Source: CBFGWV01 sp965652545 (GTDB lineage Bacteria > Pseudomonadota > Gammaproteobacteria > Competibacterales > Competibacteraceae). Taken from it: 25,524 nucleotides of DNA. Position 1 is the stretch's first letter; the number at the start of each line of letters is the position of its first letter. The notes under the pieces are model-generated. The model searched no databases and had not been told where the DNA came from. It saw nothing but the letters and a program-made list of their open reading frames with translations. Location of the stretch: assembly GCA_965652545.1 (NCBI GenBank), contig CBFGWV010000035.1, positions 1 through 25,524 on the forward strand, given 5' to 3'. A program made the translations under genes and the position numbers. Shown in pieces: positions 1-7,260 of the stretch.

Positions 1-321
1 GCCCTTCTTCTTGAAGCGCGGGAAGTCTGCCCGCTTGGCAAAGAAGTTGGCATAGGCCCGCTCCAGATCCTTGAGCGTTTGTTGCAGCGGATGGGTCGGG
101 GCATCGGCCAGCCACGGCGTGTCCGCGCTGTTACGCCATTGCGTGAGCAACTGACACAGGCCGGCATAGCCGAGCTTCTTCTCGCCGGCCTCAAAGCGCG
201 CCTTCTGCAACGCCAGTGCCTTGTTGAAGACGAACCGGCATGAGCCGGCAAAGCGGCGCATGGCACGCTGTTGATCGCCGGTGGGCATGAGTTCGTATTT
301 GAAGGCCTGGAGGCGTTGCAT
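1..321 (-). CDS. tnpB: TnpB-family RNA-guided transposon nuclease (IS200/IS605 OrfB type), N-terminal part
   Basis: The minus strand from the ATG at 321 reads open to the window edge, giving the first 107 residues; the 3' part lies outside. The N-terminus begins MQRLQAFKYELMPT, followed by RRFAGSCRFVFNKAL and, near residue 90, ERAYANFFAKRADFPRFKKKG. These are the helix-turn-helix and start of the OrfB/TnpB family, whose usual full length is about 370-400 aa. TnpB proteins are RNA-guided DNA nucleases carried by IS200/IS605 and IS1341-like elements. The RuvC catalytic residues lie in the unseen part, so activity cannot be judged. No tnpA transposase is visible upstream, so this may be an IS1341-like element with tnpB alone or a decayed IS605. 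Family assignment is firm; completeness is unknown. Confidence 0.85.
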   Translation of the reverse strand, partial: MQRLQAFKYELMPTGDQQRAMRRFAGSCRFVFNKALALQKARFEAGEKKLGYAGLCQLLTQWRNSADTPWLADAPTHPLQQTLKDLERAYANFFAKRADFPRFKKKG

Positions 322-495
322 GCGCGAATCATATGCTTGGTTTATGTGAAATACAAACGACACCAGGCAAATGAATTACCGTTTTATGATATTCTAATGC
401 TATTTGTTGTAATGAGAACGTGCCGCCGTAACGTATACGTCGAGGACACCCTCAATGATCCGAGCGGCAGCAGACGCCCAAGCAATCGACGCAAA

Positions 496-512
496 GGACG
501 CCTGCGGCGTCC
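496..512. repeat. Perfect 7-bp hairpin, possible IS end or tetR terminator
   Basis: GGACGCC (496-502) and GGCGTCC (506-512) form a perfect stem with a 3-nt loop. On the minus strand the stem is followed by TTT, so it could weakly end transcription from the leftward tetR gene. It lies in the gene-free stretch 322-603, together with the second hairpin at 524-543. That stretch holds no convincing gene on either strand. Confidence 0.4.
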
Positions 513-523
513 GCGCTATTCTT

Positions 524-543
524 CCCCGGCCTGAAGGCCGAGG
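524..543. repeat. Imperfect hairpin resembling an IS200/IS605-type end
   Basis: CCCCGGCC-TGAA-GGCCGAGG pairs at 7 of 8 positions around a TGAA loop and is followed by GCTTGCCGCGC. Subterminal hairpins with an unpaired base are what TnpA transposases recognise at IS200/IS605 ends, and this GC-rich form is common at the ends of tnpB elements. A third short stem (550-555 with 563-568) follows. The tnpB here reads away from the hairpin, so it would be the left end of that element or the right end of a lost neighbour. The assignment is by resemblance only. Confidence 0.4.
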
Positions 544-603
544 CTTGCCGCGCATCGGGTCAATGCGCCCATCGTGTTTTGTTCTCCGGTTCTCGATGCG
601 GCG

Positions 604-1227
604 TCATGGGCGGGTCAGTGGATTCCAGGCGGCCATGGCTTTATCAATGATGGCGTTCATTGACTCGAGCGATGCACCGTCACGGGCTTCGATGGACAGG
701 CCGTTGAGCACGGTGACATAAAACGCGGCCAGGCCCTTGGTGTCCACGCCGGCCGGCAGGTCGCCGTCGGCGATGCCCTGATCCAGGCGCTGGCGCAGGG
801 CGGCGTGGGCTTGCTGTCGGCAGTCGGCGAGGAAGTCGCGCACGTTGGCGTTCTGCGGTGCCCCCAGGTTGGCGGCCAGGACGATCATGCAGCCCGGCGG
901 TTTACCCGGTTGGGTGTAGCCGCGCGCGTTGTCGCGCAGCATGGCTTCGACGGCCTGGCGCGCGGTCGGCTGCGTGGTCAGGGCGTTCACCGTGGCGTGG
1001 CCGTCGGTCTGGTTGTAGAGCGCCACGGCTTCGCGGAACAAGGCTTCCTTGCAGCCGAAAGCCGCGTACAGGCTGGGTTTTTGTATGCCCAGTGCGGTGG
1101 CCAGTTCACCCACCGAGGTGCCCTCGTAGCCCCGTTCCCAGAAGATCTCCATAGCGCGGCGCAGCGCTGTCGCCCGGTCGAAGGCGCGCGGGCGGCCACG
1201 GCTACGGTGGGGGTCGGACGGGTCCAT
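604..1227 (-). CDS. TetR/AcrR-family transcriptional regulator
   Basis: Predicted one-component repressor of 207 aa, a normal TetR length. The N-terminal DNA-binding domain contains RPRAFDRATALRRAMEIFW and a helix-turn-helix at about residues 36-58 (TSVGELATALGIQKPSLYAAF), the classic TetR layout. The C-terminal domain presumably binds a ligand. The reading frame is open upstream to 1398, but the ATG at 1227 is preferred because family homology starts just after it; longer starts would run through the operator region and into the next gene. It is divergent from the SDR and SMR genes, and two TACC-N4-GGTA palindromes lie between them, so it probably represses that operon and perhaps itself. 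The ligand is unknown; the neighbours suggest a reactive carbonyl or a small cation. Confidence 0.88.
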   Translation of the reverse strand: MDPSDPHRSRGRPRAFDRATALRRAMEIFWERGYEGTSVGELATALGIQKPSLYAAFGCKEALFREAVALYNQTDGHATVNALTTQPTARQAVEAMLRDNARGYTQPGKPPGCMIVLAANLGAPQNANVRDFLADCRQQAHAALRQRLDQGIADGDLPAGVDTKGLAAFYVTVLNGLSIEARDGASLESMNAIIDKAMAAWNPLTRP

Positions 1228-1313
1228 ACGTCGCCGGCTCTCGCGGGATGCTGTATTTGGGCAGACATCATACCGCTTGTGTCCGGCTCGCACCGTGTGC
1301 GCAGATATTTTAA

Positions 1314-1325
1314 TACCGATTGGTA
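1314..1325. promoter_or_regulatory. TetR-type operator candidate O1
   Basis: Palindrome TACC-GATT-GGTA. It has the same half-sites and the same 4-bp spacer as O2 at 1369-1380, and the two centres are 55 bp apart. It lies upstream of the predicted -35 of the SDR promoter and between the two divergent genes, so it may also control tetR. Binding by the adjacent TetR protein is inferred. Confidence 0.55.
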
Positions 1326-1333
1326 AAAAATGT

Positions 1334-1363
1334 TTGACGGGGCAGAGGCGTTGCGCGTACTTT
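1334..1363 (+). promoter_or_regulatory. Candidate sigma-70 promoter for the SDR-SMR operon
   Basis: TTGACG (1334-1339) matches the -35 consensus at 5 of 6 positions. TACTTT (1358-1363) is a weak -10 after an 18-nt spacer. The pair is bracketed by the two palindromes, with O2 starting 5 nt after the -10, a position that would block initiation. Confidence 0.4.
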
Positions 1364-1368
1364 TTATT

Positions 1369-1380
1369 TACCATTTGGTA
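1369..1380. promoter_or_regulatory. TetR-type operator candidate O2
   Basis: Palindrome TACC-ATTT-GGTA, the partner of O1. It lies between the predicted -10 and the ribosome binding site of the SDR gene, over the likely transcription start. Confidence 0.55.
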
Positions 1381-1397
1381 CAGATAAGGAGTACGCA

Positions 1398-2138
1398 ATG
1401 CCCTTCCTTGAAAATCGTGTCGCCCTGGTCACCGGTGGTAGCCGTGGAATCGGCGCGGCGACCGTGCGCCAGCTGTCAGCCCAGGGCGCGACGGTGGCCT
1501 TTACCTACCGACGTGCGGCTGACGAGGCGGGTGCGGTGTTGGCTGCCATCGAAGGTGGCGGCGGGCGCGGTTTGGCCATCCAGGCCGATATGGCGAGTGC
1601 CGACGAGGTCGTCAACGCCGTCAGGCAGACCGTCGAGGCCTTCGGCCGTCTGGACATCCTGGTCAACAATGCCGGGATCTACGGCCAGGAGCCGATCGAG
1701 GAGGTGTCCCTGGCGGCACTGGACGAGATGCTGGCTGTCCACGTGCGCGGTGTCTTCCTGGCTACCCAGGCGGCGGTCGGTCATATGGCGCACGGCGGGC
1801 GCGTCATCTCCATCGGCAGTTGCCTGGCCGAACGCACCGGTGCGCCGGGGCTGACCTTATACGCGATGACCAAGGCGGCGCTGGGCGGGCTCACTCGCGG
1901 TTTGGCGCAGGACCTGGGGCCGCGCGGTATCACCGCCAACCTCATCCTGCCTGGCTCGACGGACACCGACATGAACCCCGCCGACGGTCCGGGCGCTGCT
2001 CACCAGATCGGCCAGACACCCTTGGGGCATTTCGGTAAACCGGAGGATATCGCCGCCACCGTCGCGCATCTGGCCGGCGACAGCGGGCGCTTCATCACCG
2101 GGGCGTCGATCGCCGTCGACGGCGGCTTCGGGGCCTGA
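1398..2138 (+). CDS. Short-chain dehydrogenase/reductase (SDR)
   Basis: Cytosolic NAD(P)-dependent oxidoreductase of 246 aa, the usual length of classical SDRs. The cofactor motif TGGSRGIG is at residues 12-19 and the NNAG motif at 91-94. The catalytic residues are Ser142, Tyr156 and Lys160 (YAMTK). The C-terminus carries the typical ITGASIAVDGGFGA. An AAGGAG ribosome binding site lies about 7 nt before the ATG. Arg39-Arg40 after the second beta strand (TYRR) suggest NADPH preference, as in FabG-like enzymes. The substrate cannot be read from sequence. The gene is probably co-transcribed with the SMR exporter 6 bp downstream and controlled by the divergent TetR, a layout typical of inducible detoxification genes. 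Confidence 0.9.
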   Translation: MPFLENRVALVTGGSRGIGAATVRQLSAQGATVAFTYRRAADEAGAVLAAIEGGGGRGLAIQADMASADEVVNAVRQTVEAFGRLDILVNNAGIYGQEPIEEVSLAALDEMLAVHVRGVFLATQAAVGHMAHGGRVISIGSCLAERTGAPGLTLYAMTKAALGGLTRGLAQDLGPRGITANLILPGSTDTDMNPADGPGAAHQIGQTPLGHFGKPEDIAATVAHLAGDSGRFITGASIAVDGGFGA

Positions 2139-2144
2139 TCCGCC

Positions 2145-2459
2145 ATGGCCTGGACGGTATTGATCGCGGCCGGTCTGCTGGAGATCGTCTGGGCCATCGC
2201 CTTGAAGCAGTCCGACGGTTTCGCTCGCCTGTGGCCCAGCGTGCTGGGTGTGACTGCGGCGGCGGTGAGCTTCGCCCTGTTGACCTGGGCGCTCAAGCAC
2301 CTGCCGGTAAGTTTGGCCTATGCCGTGTGGGTGGGTATCGGTGCCCTGGGCGTGGCGGTGGCGGGTATCGTCGCCTTCGGCGAACCCGTGTCCATACCCA
2401 GGGTGGTGTTCTTGTTGCTGATTCTCATCGGGGTGGTCGGATTGCGTCTTCAGGCCTGA
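2145..2459 (+). CDS. sugE: SMR-family exporter, SugE/Gdx (guanidinium exporter) type
   Basis: 104-aa inner-membrane protein with four hydrophobic helices, the size of small multidrug resistance transporters. Helix 1 carries the essential proton/substrate glutamate, Glu13, within LEIVWAIALK. That motif, together with AYAVWVGIGALG in helix 3, is closer to SugE/Gdx than to EmrE. Gdx proteins export guanidinium in exchange for protons as an antiparallel dimer; other family members export quaternary ammonium compounds. The start lies 6 bp after the SDR stop with little Shine-Dalgarno signal, suggesting translational coupling. I saw no guanidine riboswitch upstream; control seems to come from the TetR operators. 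The gene ends 3 bp before the stop of the convergent neighbour. Confidence 0.85.
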   Translation: MAWTVLIAAGLLEIVWAIALKQSDGFARLWPSVLGVTAAAVSFALLTWALKHLPVSLAYAVWVGIGALGVAVAGIVAFGEPVSIPRVVFLLLILIGVVGLRLQA

Positions 2460-2462
2460 TGA

Positions 2463-3107
2463 TCACCCCTGCTGAATCAACCGCCCCAGCACGGCGTCGA
2501 GAATGCCCACGAAGTCCGCCGGCAACTGGGCGCGGGGGGCCTCGGGCTGCGGCAGGCGCGACTCCAACTGGCGAAGCCCCGGGTCTGCGGCGCCCAGCAC
2601 GGTCGTCAGGTGCTCGATCAACGCGCGCGCCAGTAGCGGCAGGGCCAGATGCGCGCCGGCCGCGGCGGTGAGATTCAGCTCCTCGCACAACCGCGCAATC
2701 ATGGCGAACTCTGGGCGGCCGTCCAGTGCCAACTGCTTCATGGCGAGCACACGGTCCGTATCGACCAGGGTATCGCCGGCTTTTGCCGGCGCGACGGTGG
2801 CGGCGCGGCGCGGCGGCAAGTGGCCCTCCAACCGTTCGGGCAGGGCGGCCAGCCAGTTCAGCCCGTGCCGTACGCGCTGGCGAAAACGCCACCAGTTGAC
2901 TGTGTCGTCCTCGGAACCGGCACTGTCCACATCCAGGGCGACCTCCCATTCCTGCACCAGACCGGGTTGGCTGACCGCCGTATCGCGCAGGAAGCTGGCT
3001 ACGTCGCTGGCCCAGCGCTGAAGCTGGGCGTGCACGGCCAGTGGCTGTTGCAGCGACAGCAATTGCTCGCCCTGGGCGTGCAGACGTTGTAGTCGGTCGG
3101 TGTCCAT
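2463..3107 (-). CDS. Uncharacterised protein, 214 aa
   Basis: Not assigned to a named family. The protein is soluble, mostly helical in composition, and has no signal peptide or membrane segment. The N-terminal half is rich in Gln, Leu and Arg. Around residues 125-165 (from DTDRVLAMKQLAL to LARALIEHLTTVLGA) is the most conserved-looking block; its LCEELN followed by a long helix recalls a group of unnamed bacterial proteins found in defence-like contexts, but this is only a resemblance. The ATG at 3107 is chosen because GGAGG lies 8 nt upstream; the in-frame ATG at 3134 has no ribosome binding site. The gene is divergent from the large DUF4132 gene, with a 161-bp spacer. Confidence 0.65.
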   Translation of the reverse strand: MDTDRLQRLHAQGEQLLSLQQPLAVHAQLQRWASDVASFLRDTAVSQPGLVQEWEVALDVDSAGSEDDTVNWWRFRQRVRHGLNWLAALPERLEGHLPPRRAATVAPAKAGDTLVDTDRVLAMKQLALDGRPEFAMIARLCEELNLTAAAGAHLALPLLARALIEHLTTVLGAADPGLRQLESRLPQPEAPRAQLPADFVGILDAVLGRLIQQG

Positions 3108-3268
3108 ATCGACGCCTCCAGATTCAGTGTGCATGGAGGATAGAGCATCCCGGCGATGCGGTCATGAATGGATGACCGGTGACGGCGCTTGACAAAAACG
3201 CAAGCCACGACGCCTCAGGCCTCGGTTACCCTCCCGGTTAATGTTCGCTGTTGCAGGGTTGTTGTCCC

Positions 3269-6200
3269 ATGCCGCTGTTCGATTCTCCCATTCCGAACCA
3301 TGAAGCCTTCCTCTCGACGCTGATGACCGCTTATGCCGAGGTCACCGGCGGGGGCGGCGAGCACGCCCAAGCGGTGCGCCGCTATTGGCTCCACGGCGAG
3401 CCGCTGCCGGCGGCCAGCGGCGCGTGGATCGTCCGCCACGGGCGTTGGGCGCCATTGCCCCAGAGCGAGGCCAACGGGTTGTATCAGGCCATGCGTTCGC
3501 CAGGTGAGCGCTACAGGAATCCGGTGGAGCCGCCGGCCTGGATGGGAGCCGACTGGCAGCTCAACCTGCTCAATTACGTCTATGGCCAGTGGCCGGCCGA
3601 GCAGTGGGGGGCCTGCCGCGAACGGCTGCGTGTGCTGCTCATGCCTGTGGCGCACGCCCAGCGACTGTGGAGCTTGTTCTCGCGCAATTTCGCCGATCTC
3701 TCCCTGCCCCTGGACGAGGCAACCTGGATGCGCGGGGTATTGGCCGATATACGGGCTACGGTCGATCGCCTGGCCGCCGAGCCGGCACCGGAGCCGGAAC
3801 GCCATCCGGCCGATCGGCTGAAGAAGGCGCTGGCCTTGTTCGATGACCGTCAGTGGATCGGCTTCGTCTCTCTGGCGCGCTGGAACGAGGTGTTCTTCGT
3901 CAGCGAAATGCTGGCGTTCGGCCGTCGCTACGCCGCCGGCCCGCAGTGGTGGATGCAGGCGTACTACAACCTCGGTGCAGGGCCGTATCACCGCTTCGAG
4001 ACCTTCCGCTACAGCAACACCAGCGACGCCTTCCGCACTTTCCACGACGCGCACATTCCCCGCCTGGCCGAGGGTTTCGTGCACGATCTGGAGGCTGTCC
4101 GCCAGTTGCTTGCCCAGCCGTGCGAGGCAAGCTTGCGGGAGATCCTGAGCTGCCGGGGACAATTGCTCGATGCCCTGGCGGGGCACCCGGCGGGCTTCGC
4201 CGCCATGATCGAGCGCCTGACAGCGGAGTCCGCCCGACATCTGGTCCTGTCCGAGACGGTCGCCGAGCGCAACCCGCAGGGTTGGCTGGCGGCGATGCAG
4301 GCGCAGTTCCGCCTTACCGGGACGATCGGCGCCGCACGCGATACCGGTCCCGAAAGCTTGGCCTGGCTGCGCGGTATCCTGCCGGAGCTGGCGCAGGAGC
4401 GTTCACGCGGCGACATCATCGCACTGGTGGGGCAGCATGAAGGGGCACAGACCCTGGCGGATTTGGCCATCGAGCACCTTGGCGAGGCGAGCAGTCTGCC
4501 CAGCGGCTTTCTCAAGCCGGTCGAGGACCCGGCCATTCTCGACCGGCTGCTGGTGCAAGGCGGAACGCTGCTCAAGCACGCCGCCGCCACGCGTTACGTG
4601 GCACTCGGCCAGGAGCATCCCGAACACCTGGAAGCCGCTTACCGCGCCAGCGAGGCGCACCCGCAGGTTTTCCTCGCGGCAACCTTCTCGCCTTGGGCGA
4701 ACCGGGGCGACAGCGCCGAGCGCTGGGCTCGTGTGTGGCCCAAGCTGACCGCCGATGCCGATCGCACCCGCTTCGTGTATTGCCTGATCGGTGCCATCGA
4801 CGGCCGTACGTTGCCCGGCGGGTTGGCGCTGCTCGATGCCATCGACCGCAGCGACCCGGAGCGCGTCGCGACCCAGATGCGCCAGACCTCCAACCCCGCG
4901 GCGGTGCTCGAAGCGCTCGCCGCGGGCTCGGTCCGACTGCAACGCCACGTGCCGGCCCTGGTGGCTGCCAGCCTCAAGAGCGGGTGGTTCGACTCGAGCC
5001 GGCCGGACGTCGACCCGGTGCACCTGCGCCGGGGTTTGCAGGCCAACCCCGAAGGGTGGACCCAGGCGGACGACCGCGTTCTGGCGCGCATCGTCCATCA
5101 GCTCGACGACGCCACGCTCATCGCCTGTGCCGACGCGGTGCGCCAGACCTTGGAGACCTCACGCTCCAAACCTTTGATGCGGGCGATGGTCGCCATGCTC
5201 GCGCAGCGCTCGCTGGCCGCCCTCCACGAGGCCGGCTTGATGACCAGCACCCATAAGGCGGTGCGCCAGATCGTTCTCCAGGCGCTGGCGGTCAGCATCG
5301 ACCCGGCCGCCGCCGCCGAGTTGCCGGCGCGGGTCAGCGACGAGGCCGTTCCCGAATACATCCGCGGTTTAGCGCTCGATCGCATGGAGGCGGCCGGTCG
5401 CGATGTGTCGGCGCTGGACCCTTTCGGCGGCAAGGCATTGGAGGACTTCCAGACCCTGGCCGCGCCGGCGCGCATTCCGGCGGCGGTGACGGTGCTCTGG
5501 AACGATGCGTTCGCCGGCGCCTTGCAGCGCCTGGGCGAGCCGTTGGGACGCTGGTTGCTGTGGCAGACCAGCCTGGCCACCGATACGGCCGTGCCGCGTG
5601 TGGTGCGCCAAGTGTTGGCGCTGATTCCGGAAGCCGCGCGCCGCTCACTGGCCGAGGCGGCCGTCGGCACCTGGATCGCCCAGGCTGGGGCGGAAAAGGT
5701 GCAGTGGCTCGCCTTGCTGGTGACGGCGTACGGTGATGACCGTGTGGTGACCGACCTGGCCCGCGCGGTAAAGACCTGGTCCAAGGGCCGCAAGCAGAAG
5801 GCCCAGGCCGCCCTGCACCTGATGTGCTCGCTCGCCGGCAGCTTCGGGCCTGCCCAGGCCAAGGCGATCCTCGAATCGCGCAAGTTCTCCCCGTCCATTC
5901 TCGAGGCCGCGCGCGAGGCGCTGGCCGCCCGGGCCGAGCAGGAGGGCGTGGATGCGCAGACCTACCTGCGCGAGTTGGTGCCCGATTTTGGCCTCACGAC
6001 GGAAGGACTGGTGCTCGATACCGGTGCCCGGCGCTACGTGGCGAAAATCCTCCCCGACCTGTCGGTCAAGGTACTGACACCGGCCGGCAAACTCGCGGCC
6101 AGCCTGCCAAAGCTGGCGGACGGTGACGACCCCGAGCGCTATTCGCTGATCGAGAGCCAGCTCAAGACCCTGAAGAAAAACCTCAAGCCCCTGGCCAAAC

Positions 6201-6970
6201 AGCAGCTCGCCGACCTCGCCCGCGCGCTGATGACCGGGCGCACCTGGACACAGGCGCGTTGGCAGCGGCTGTTCATCGATCACCCGCTGTTGTGCGTGCT
6301 CGGCCAGGGGTTGATATGGACGCGCCTGGATGCTGACGGCAACGTTCTGGGACAGTGCCGTCCCACCGAAAGCCGCACCCTCATCGATCTGGACGATGTG
6401 CAGATCGTGCCCGGTGCCGACGAACGCCTGCAACTGACCCATCCGGTGACCTTGTCATCCGACGCGCTGGCCGCATGGCAAGTGCACCTGGACGACTACG
6501 CGGTCACCCAGCCCCTGGTGCAGATGAGACAACCGGCCTTCGCCCTGACCCCAGAGGAGACGGAGGCCATGGCGGTGCTGCGTCATCAGGGGCACGTCGT
6601 GGGGGCGGCGGAGCTGAGCAATACGCTGGAGAAGCACGGCTACGTCAAAGGCCAGAGCGAAGACGGCGGCTACATCCACGAACACTCGCTCACTCTCGGC
6701 GATGGCCCGTATGTCGTGCTTGTGGTGCACTCTGGGATGCCGGCCTGGTTCGATCCGGGTGCGGAAGTGGCCATCGACCGCATTGAGATCCTCACCCCGC
6801 AGACCGACGCGGCGCAGCGCGGGGACGACGACGGCGAGCCGCCCAAACCGACCCTCAAGCCCACCGCGCTGGGCCGGCTGCCGCCCTGCCTGGTTTCCAG
6901 TGTCATCCATCACAGTGCCCAAGTCGCTGCTCGCGGCAAGGGGTATCGCGACAATTGGGTGGCCTTGTAG
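3269..6970 (+). CDS. DUF4132 domain-containing (MolR-like) large protein
   Basis: 1233-aa cytosolic protein without signal peptide or transmembrane helices. The central 700 residues are Leu/Ala-rich helical repeats, resembling HEAT-like scaffolds. The C-terminal quarter holds the DUF4132 signature: TWTQARWQRLFIDHPLL, then LIWTRLDADG, a region with HPVTLSSDALAAW, and the final part with DGPYVVLVVHSGMP. The family includes E. coli MolR, once linked to molybdate regulation; its biochemical role is not established. The ATG at 3269 is used. An in-frame TTG at 3251 is possible, and the only Shine-Dalgarno-like stretch (GCAGGG) lies about 10 nt before the ATG. The large size and lone position are typical; the partner of the protein is unknown. 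Confidence 0.8.
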   Translation: MPLFDSPIPNHEAFLSTLMTAYAEVTGGGGEHAQAVRRYWLHGEPLPAASGAWIVRHGRWAPLPQSEANGLYQAMRSPGERYRNPVEPPAWMGADWQLNLLNYVYGQWPAEQWGACRERLRVLLMPVAHAQRLWSLFSRNFADLSLPLDEATWMRGVLADIRATVDRLAAEPAPEPERHPADRLKKALALFDDRQWIGFVSLARWNEVFFVSEMLAFGRRYAAGPQWWMQAYYNLGAGPYHRFETFRYSNTSDAFRTFHDAHIPRLAEGFVHDLEAVRQLLAQPCEASLREILSCRGQLLDALAGHPAGFAAMIERLTAESARHLVLSETVAERNPQGWLAAMQAQFRLTGTIGAARDTGPESLAWLRGILPELAQERSRGDIIALVGQHEGAQTLADLAIEHLGEASSLPSGFLKPVEDPAILDRLLVQGGTLLKHAAATRYVALGQEHPEHLEAAYRASEAHPQVFLAATFSPWANRGDSAERWARVWPKLTADADRTRFVYCLIGAIDGRTLPGGLALLDAIDRSDPERVATQMRQTSNPAAVLEALAAGSVRLQRHVPALVAASLKSGWFDSSRPDVDPVHLRRGLQANPEGWTQADDRVLARIVHQLDDATLIACADAVRQTLETSRSKPLMRAMVAMLAQRSLAALHEAGLMTSTHKAVRQIVLQALAVSIDPAAAAELPARVSDEAVPEYIRGLALDRMEAAGRDVSALDPFGGKALEDFQTLAAPARIPAAVTVLWNDAFAGALQRLGEPLGRWLLWQTSLATDTAVPRVVRQVLALIPEAARRSLAEAAVGTWIAQAGAEKVQWLALLVTAYGDDRVVTDLARAVKTWSKGRKQKAQAALHLMCSLAGSFGPAQAKAILESRKFSPSILEAAREALAARAEQEGVDAQTYLRELVPDFGLTTEGLVLDTGARRYVAKILPDLSVKVLTPAGKLAASLPKLADGDDPERYSLIESQLKTLKKNLKPLAKQQLADLARALMTGRTWTQARWQRLFIDHPLLCVLGQGLIWTRLDADGNVLGQCRPTESRTLIDLDDVQIVPGADERLQLTHPVTLSSDALAAWQVHLDDYAVTQPLVQMRQPAFALTPEETEAMAVLRHQGHVVGAAELSNTLEKHGYVKGQSEDGGYIHEHSLTLGDGPYVVLVVHSGMPAWFDPGAEVAIDRIEILTPQTDAAQRGDDDGEPPKPTLKPTALGRLPPCLVSSVIHHSAQVAARGKGYRDNWVAL

Positions 6971-6975
6971 GCACC

Positions 6976-6988
6976 CGGCCATCGGCCG
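6976..6988. terminator. Small hairpin between convergent genes
   Basis: CGGCC-ATC-GGCCG lies in the 19-bp gap between the stops of the DUF4132 gene and the RHH gene. It has only a TT after it, so termination would be weak at best. Confidence 0.25.
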
Positions 6989-6989
6989 T

Positions 6990-7193
6990 TCATTTGCTCC
7001 CTTTACCCAGCGTCTCCAAGGTCTCCCCTGGTGTCCAGGGGCGGCCGAGGCGTTGCTCGATGTAGCCGCGGATCAGCGTGCGCACCATCTGGGACGGCGT
7101 TGTGTCCTCTTCCGCGCATAGCCGCTCGAATACGGTTTTCTTCTCCGGATCGATCAACACCGTCAATCGCGCCGTGCGGTTTTCCAGTGCCAT
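6990..7193 (-). CDS. Ribbon-helix-helix (CopG-like) DNA-binding protein, 67 aa
   Basis: Small RHH protein. A beta strand (ARLTVLID, residues 8-15) is followed by helix 1 (PEKKTVFERLCAEED) and helix 2 (TPSQMVRTLIRGYIEQRL), the normal order of the fold; such proteins bind palindromes as dimers of dimers. The ATG at 7193 is chosen because the RHH strand follows directly; longer in-frame starts run through the divergent promoter and neighbouring gene. It is divergent from the Ehr-like operon, and a perfect 19-bp palindrome lies in the 67-bp gap between them. I infer that it represses itself and that operon. No toxin partner is visible, so an antitoxin role seems less likely. No metal-binding domain is present, so it is not NikR. 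Confidence 0.75.
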   Translation of the reverse strand: MALENRTARLTVLIDPEKKTVFERLCAEEDTTPSQMVRTLIRGYIEQRLGRPWTPGETLETLGKGSK

Positions 7194-7209
7194 GGGCTGG
7201 TGTCCGTCA

Positions 7210-7238
7210 TTTACATTGAAGGCTAATATGATGATAAT
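7210..7238 (+). promoter_or_regulatory. Sigma-70 promoter candidate for the Ehr-like (hyf) operon
   Basis: TTTACA (7210-7215, 5 of 6 to consensus), a 17-nt spacer and GATAAT (7233-7238, 5 of 6) form a good promoter ending about 22 nt before the hyfB start. The -10 lies inside the 19-bp palindrome. A weaker leftward promoter for the RHH gene (TTATGA at 7246-7251 and TATTAG at 7223-7228 on the minus strand, 17-nt spacer) overlaps it. Confidence 0.55.
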
Positions 7239-7249
7239 CGCATTATCAT
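7231..7249. promoter_or_regulatory. Perfect 19-bp operator-like palindrome
   Basis: ATGATAAT-CGC-ATTATCAT, eight perfectly paired bases on each side of a 3-bp spacer, in the RHH-hyf intergenic gap and over the predicted -10. It is AT-rich in a GC-rich region, so it is unlikely to be chance. The neighbouring RHH protein is the natural candidate binder. It resembles Fur-family sites, but those have a 7-1-7 arrangement. Confidence 0.6.
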
Positions 7250-7260
7250 AAGTCAAGGTG

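Noticed and set aside
271..534. An 87-codon plus-strand frame, possibly a tnpA remnant
   Set aside because: It overlaps the start of tnpB and lacks the HUH and tyrosine motifs of TnpA.
3215..4240. A 341-codon open frame on the minus strand
   Set aside because: Shadow of the DUF4132 gene caused by high GC at third positions; no family features.
7231..7249. A Fur, Zur or NikR binding site
   Set aside because: Fur-family boxes are 7-1-7 and this is 8-3-8; NikR sites have widely spaced half-sites. The adjacent RHH protein is the simpler binder.
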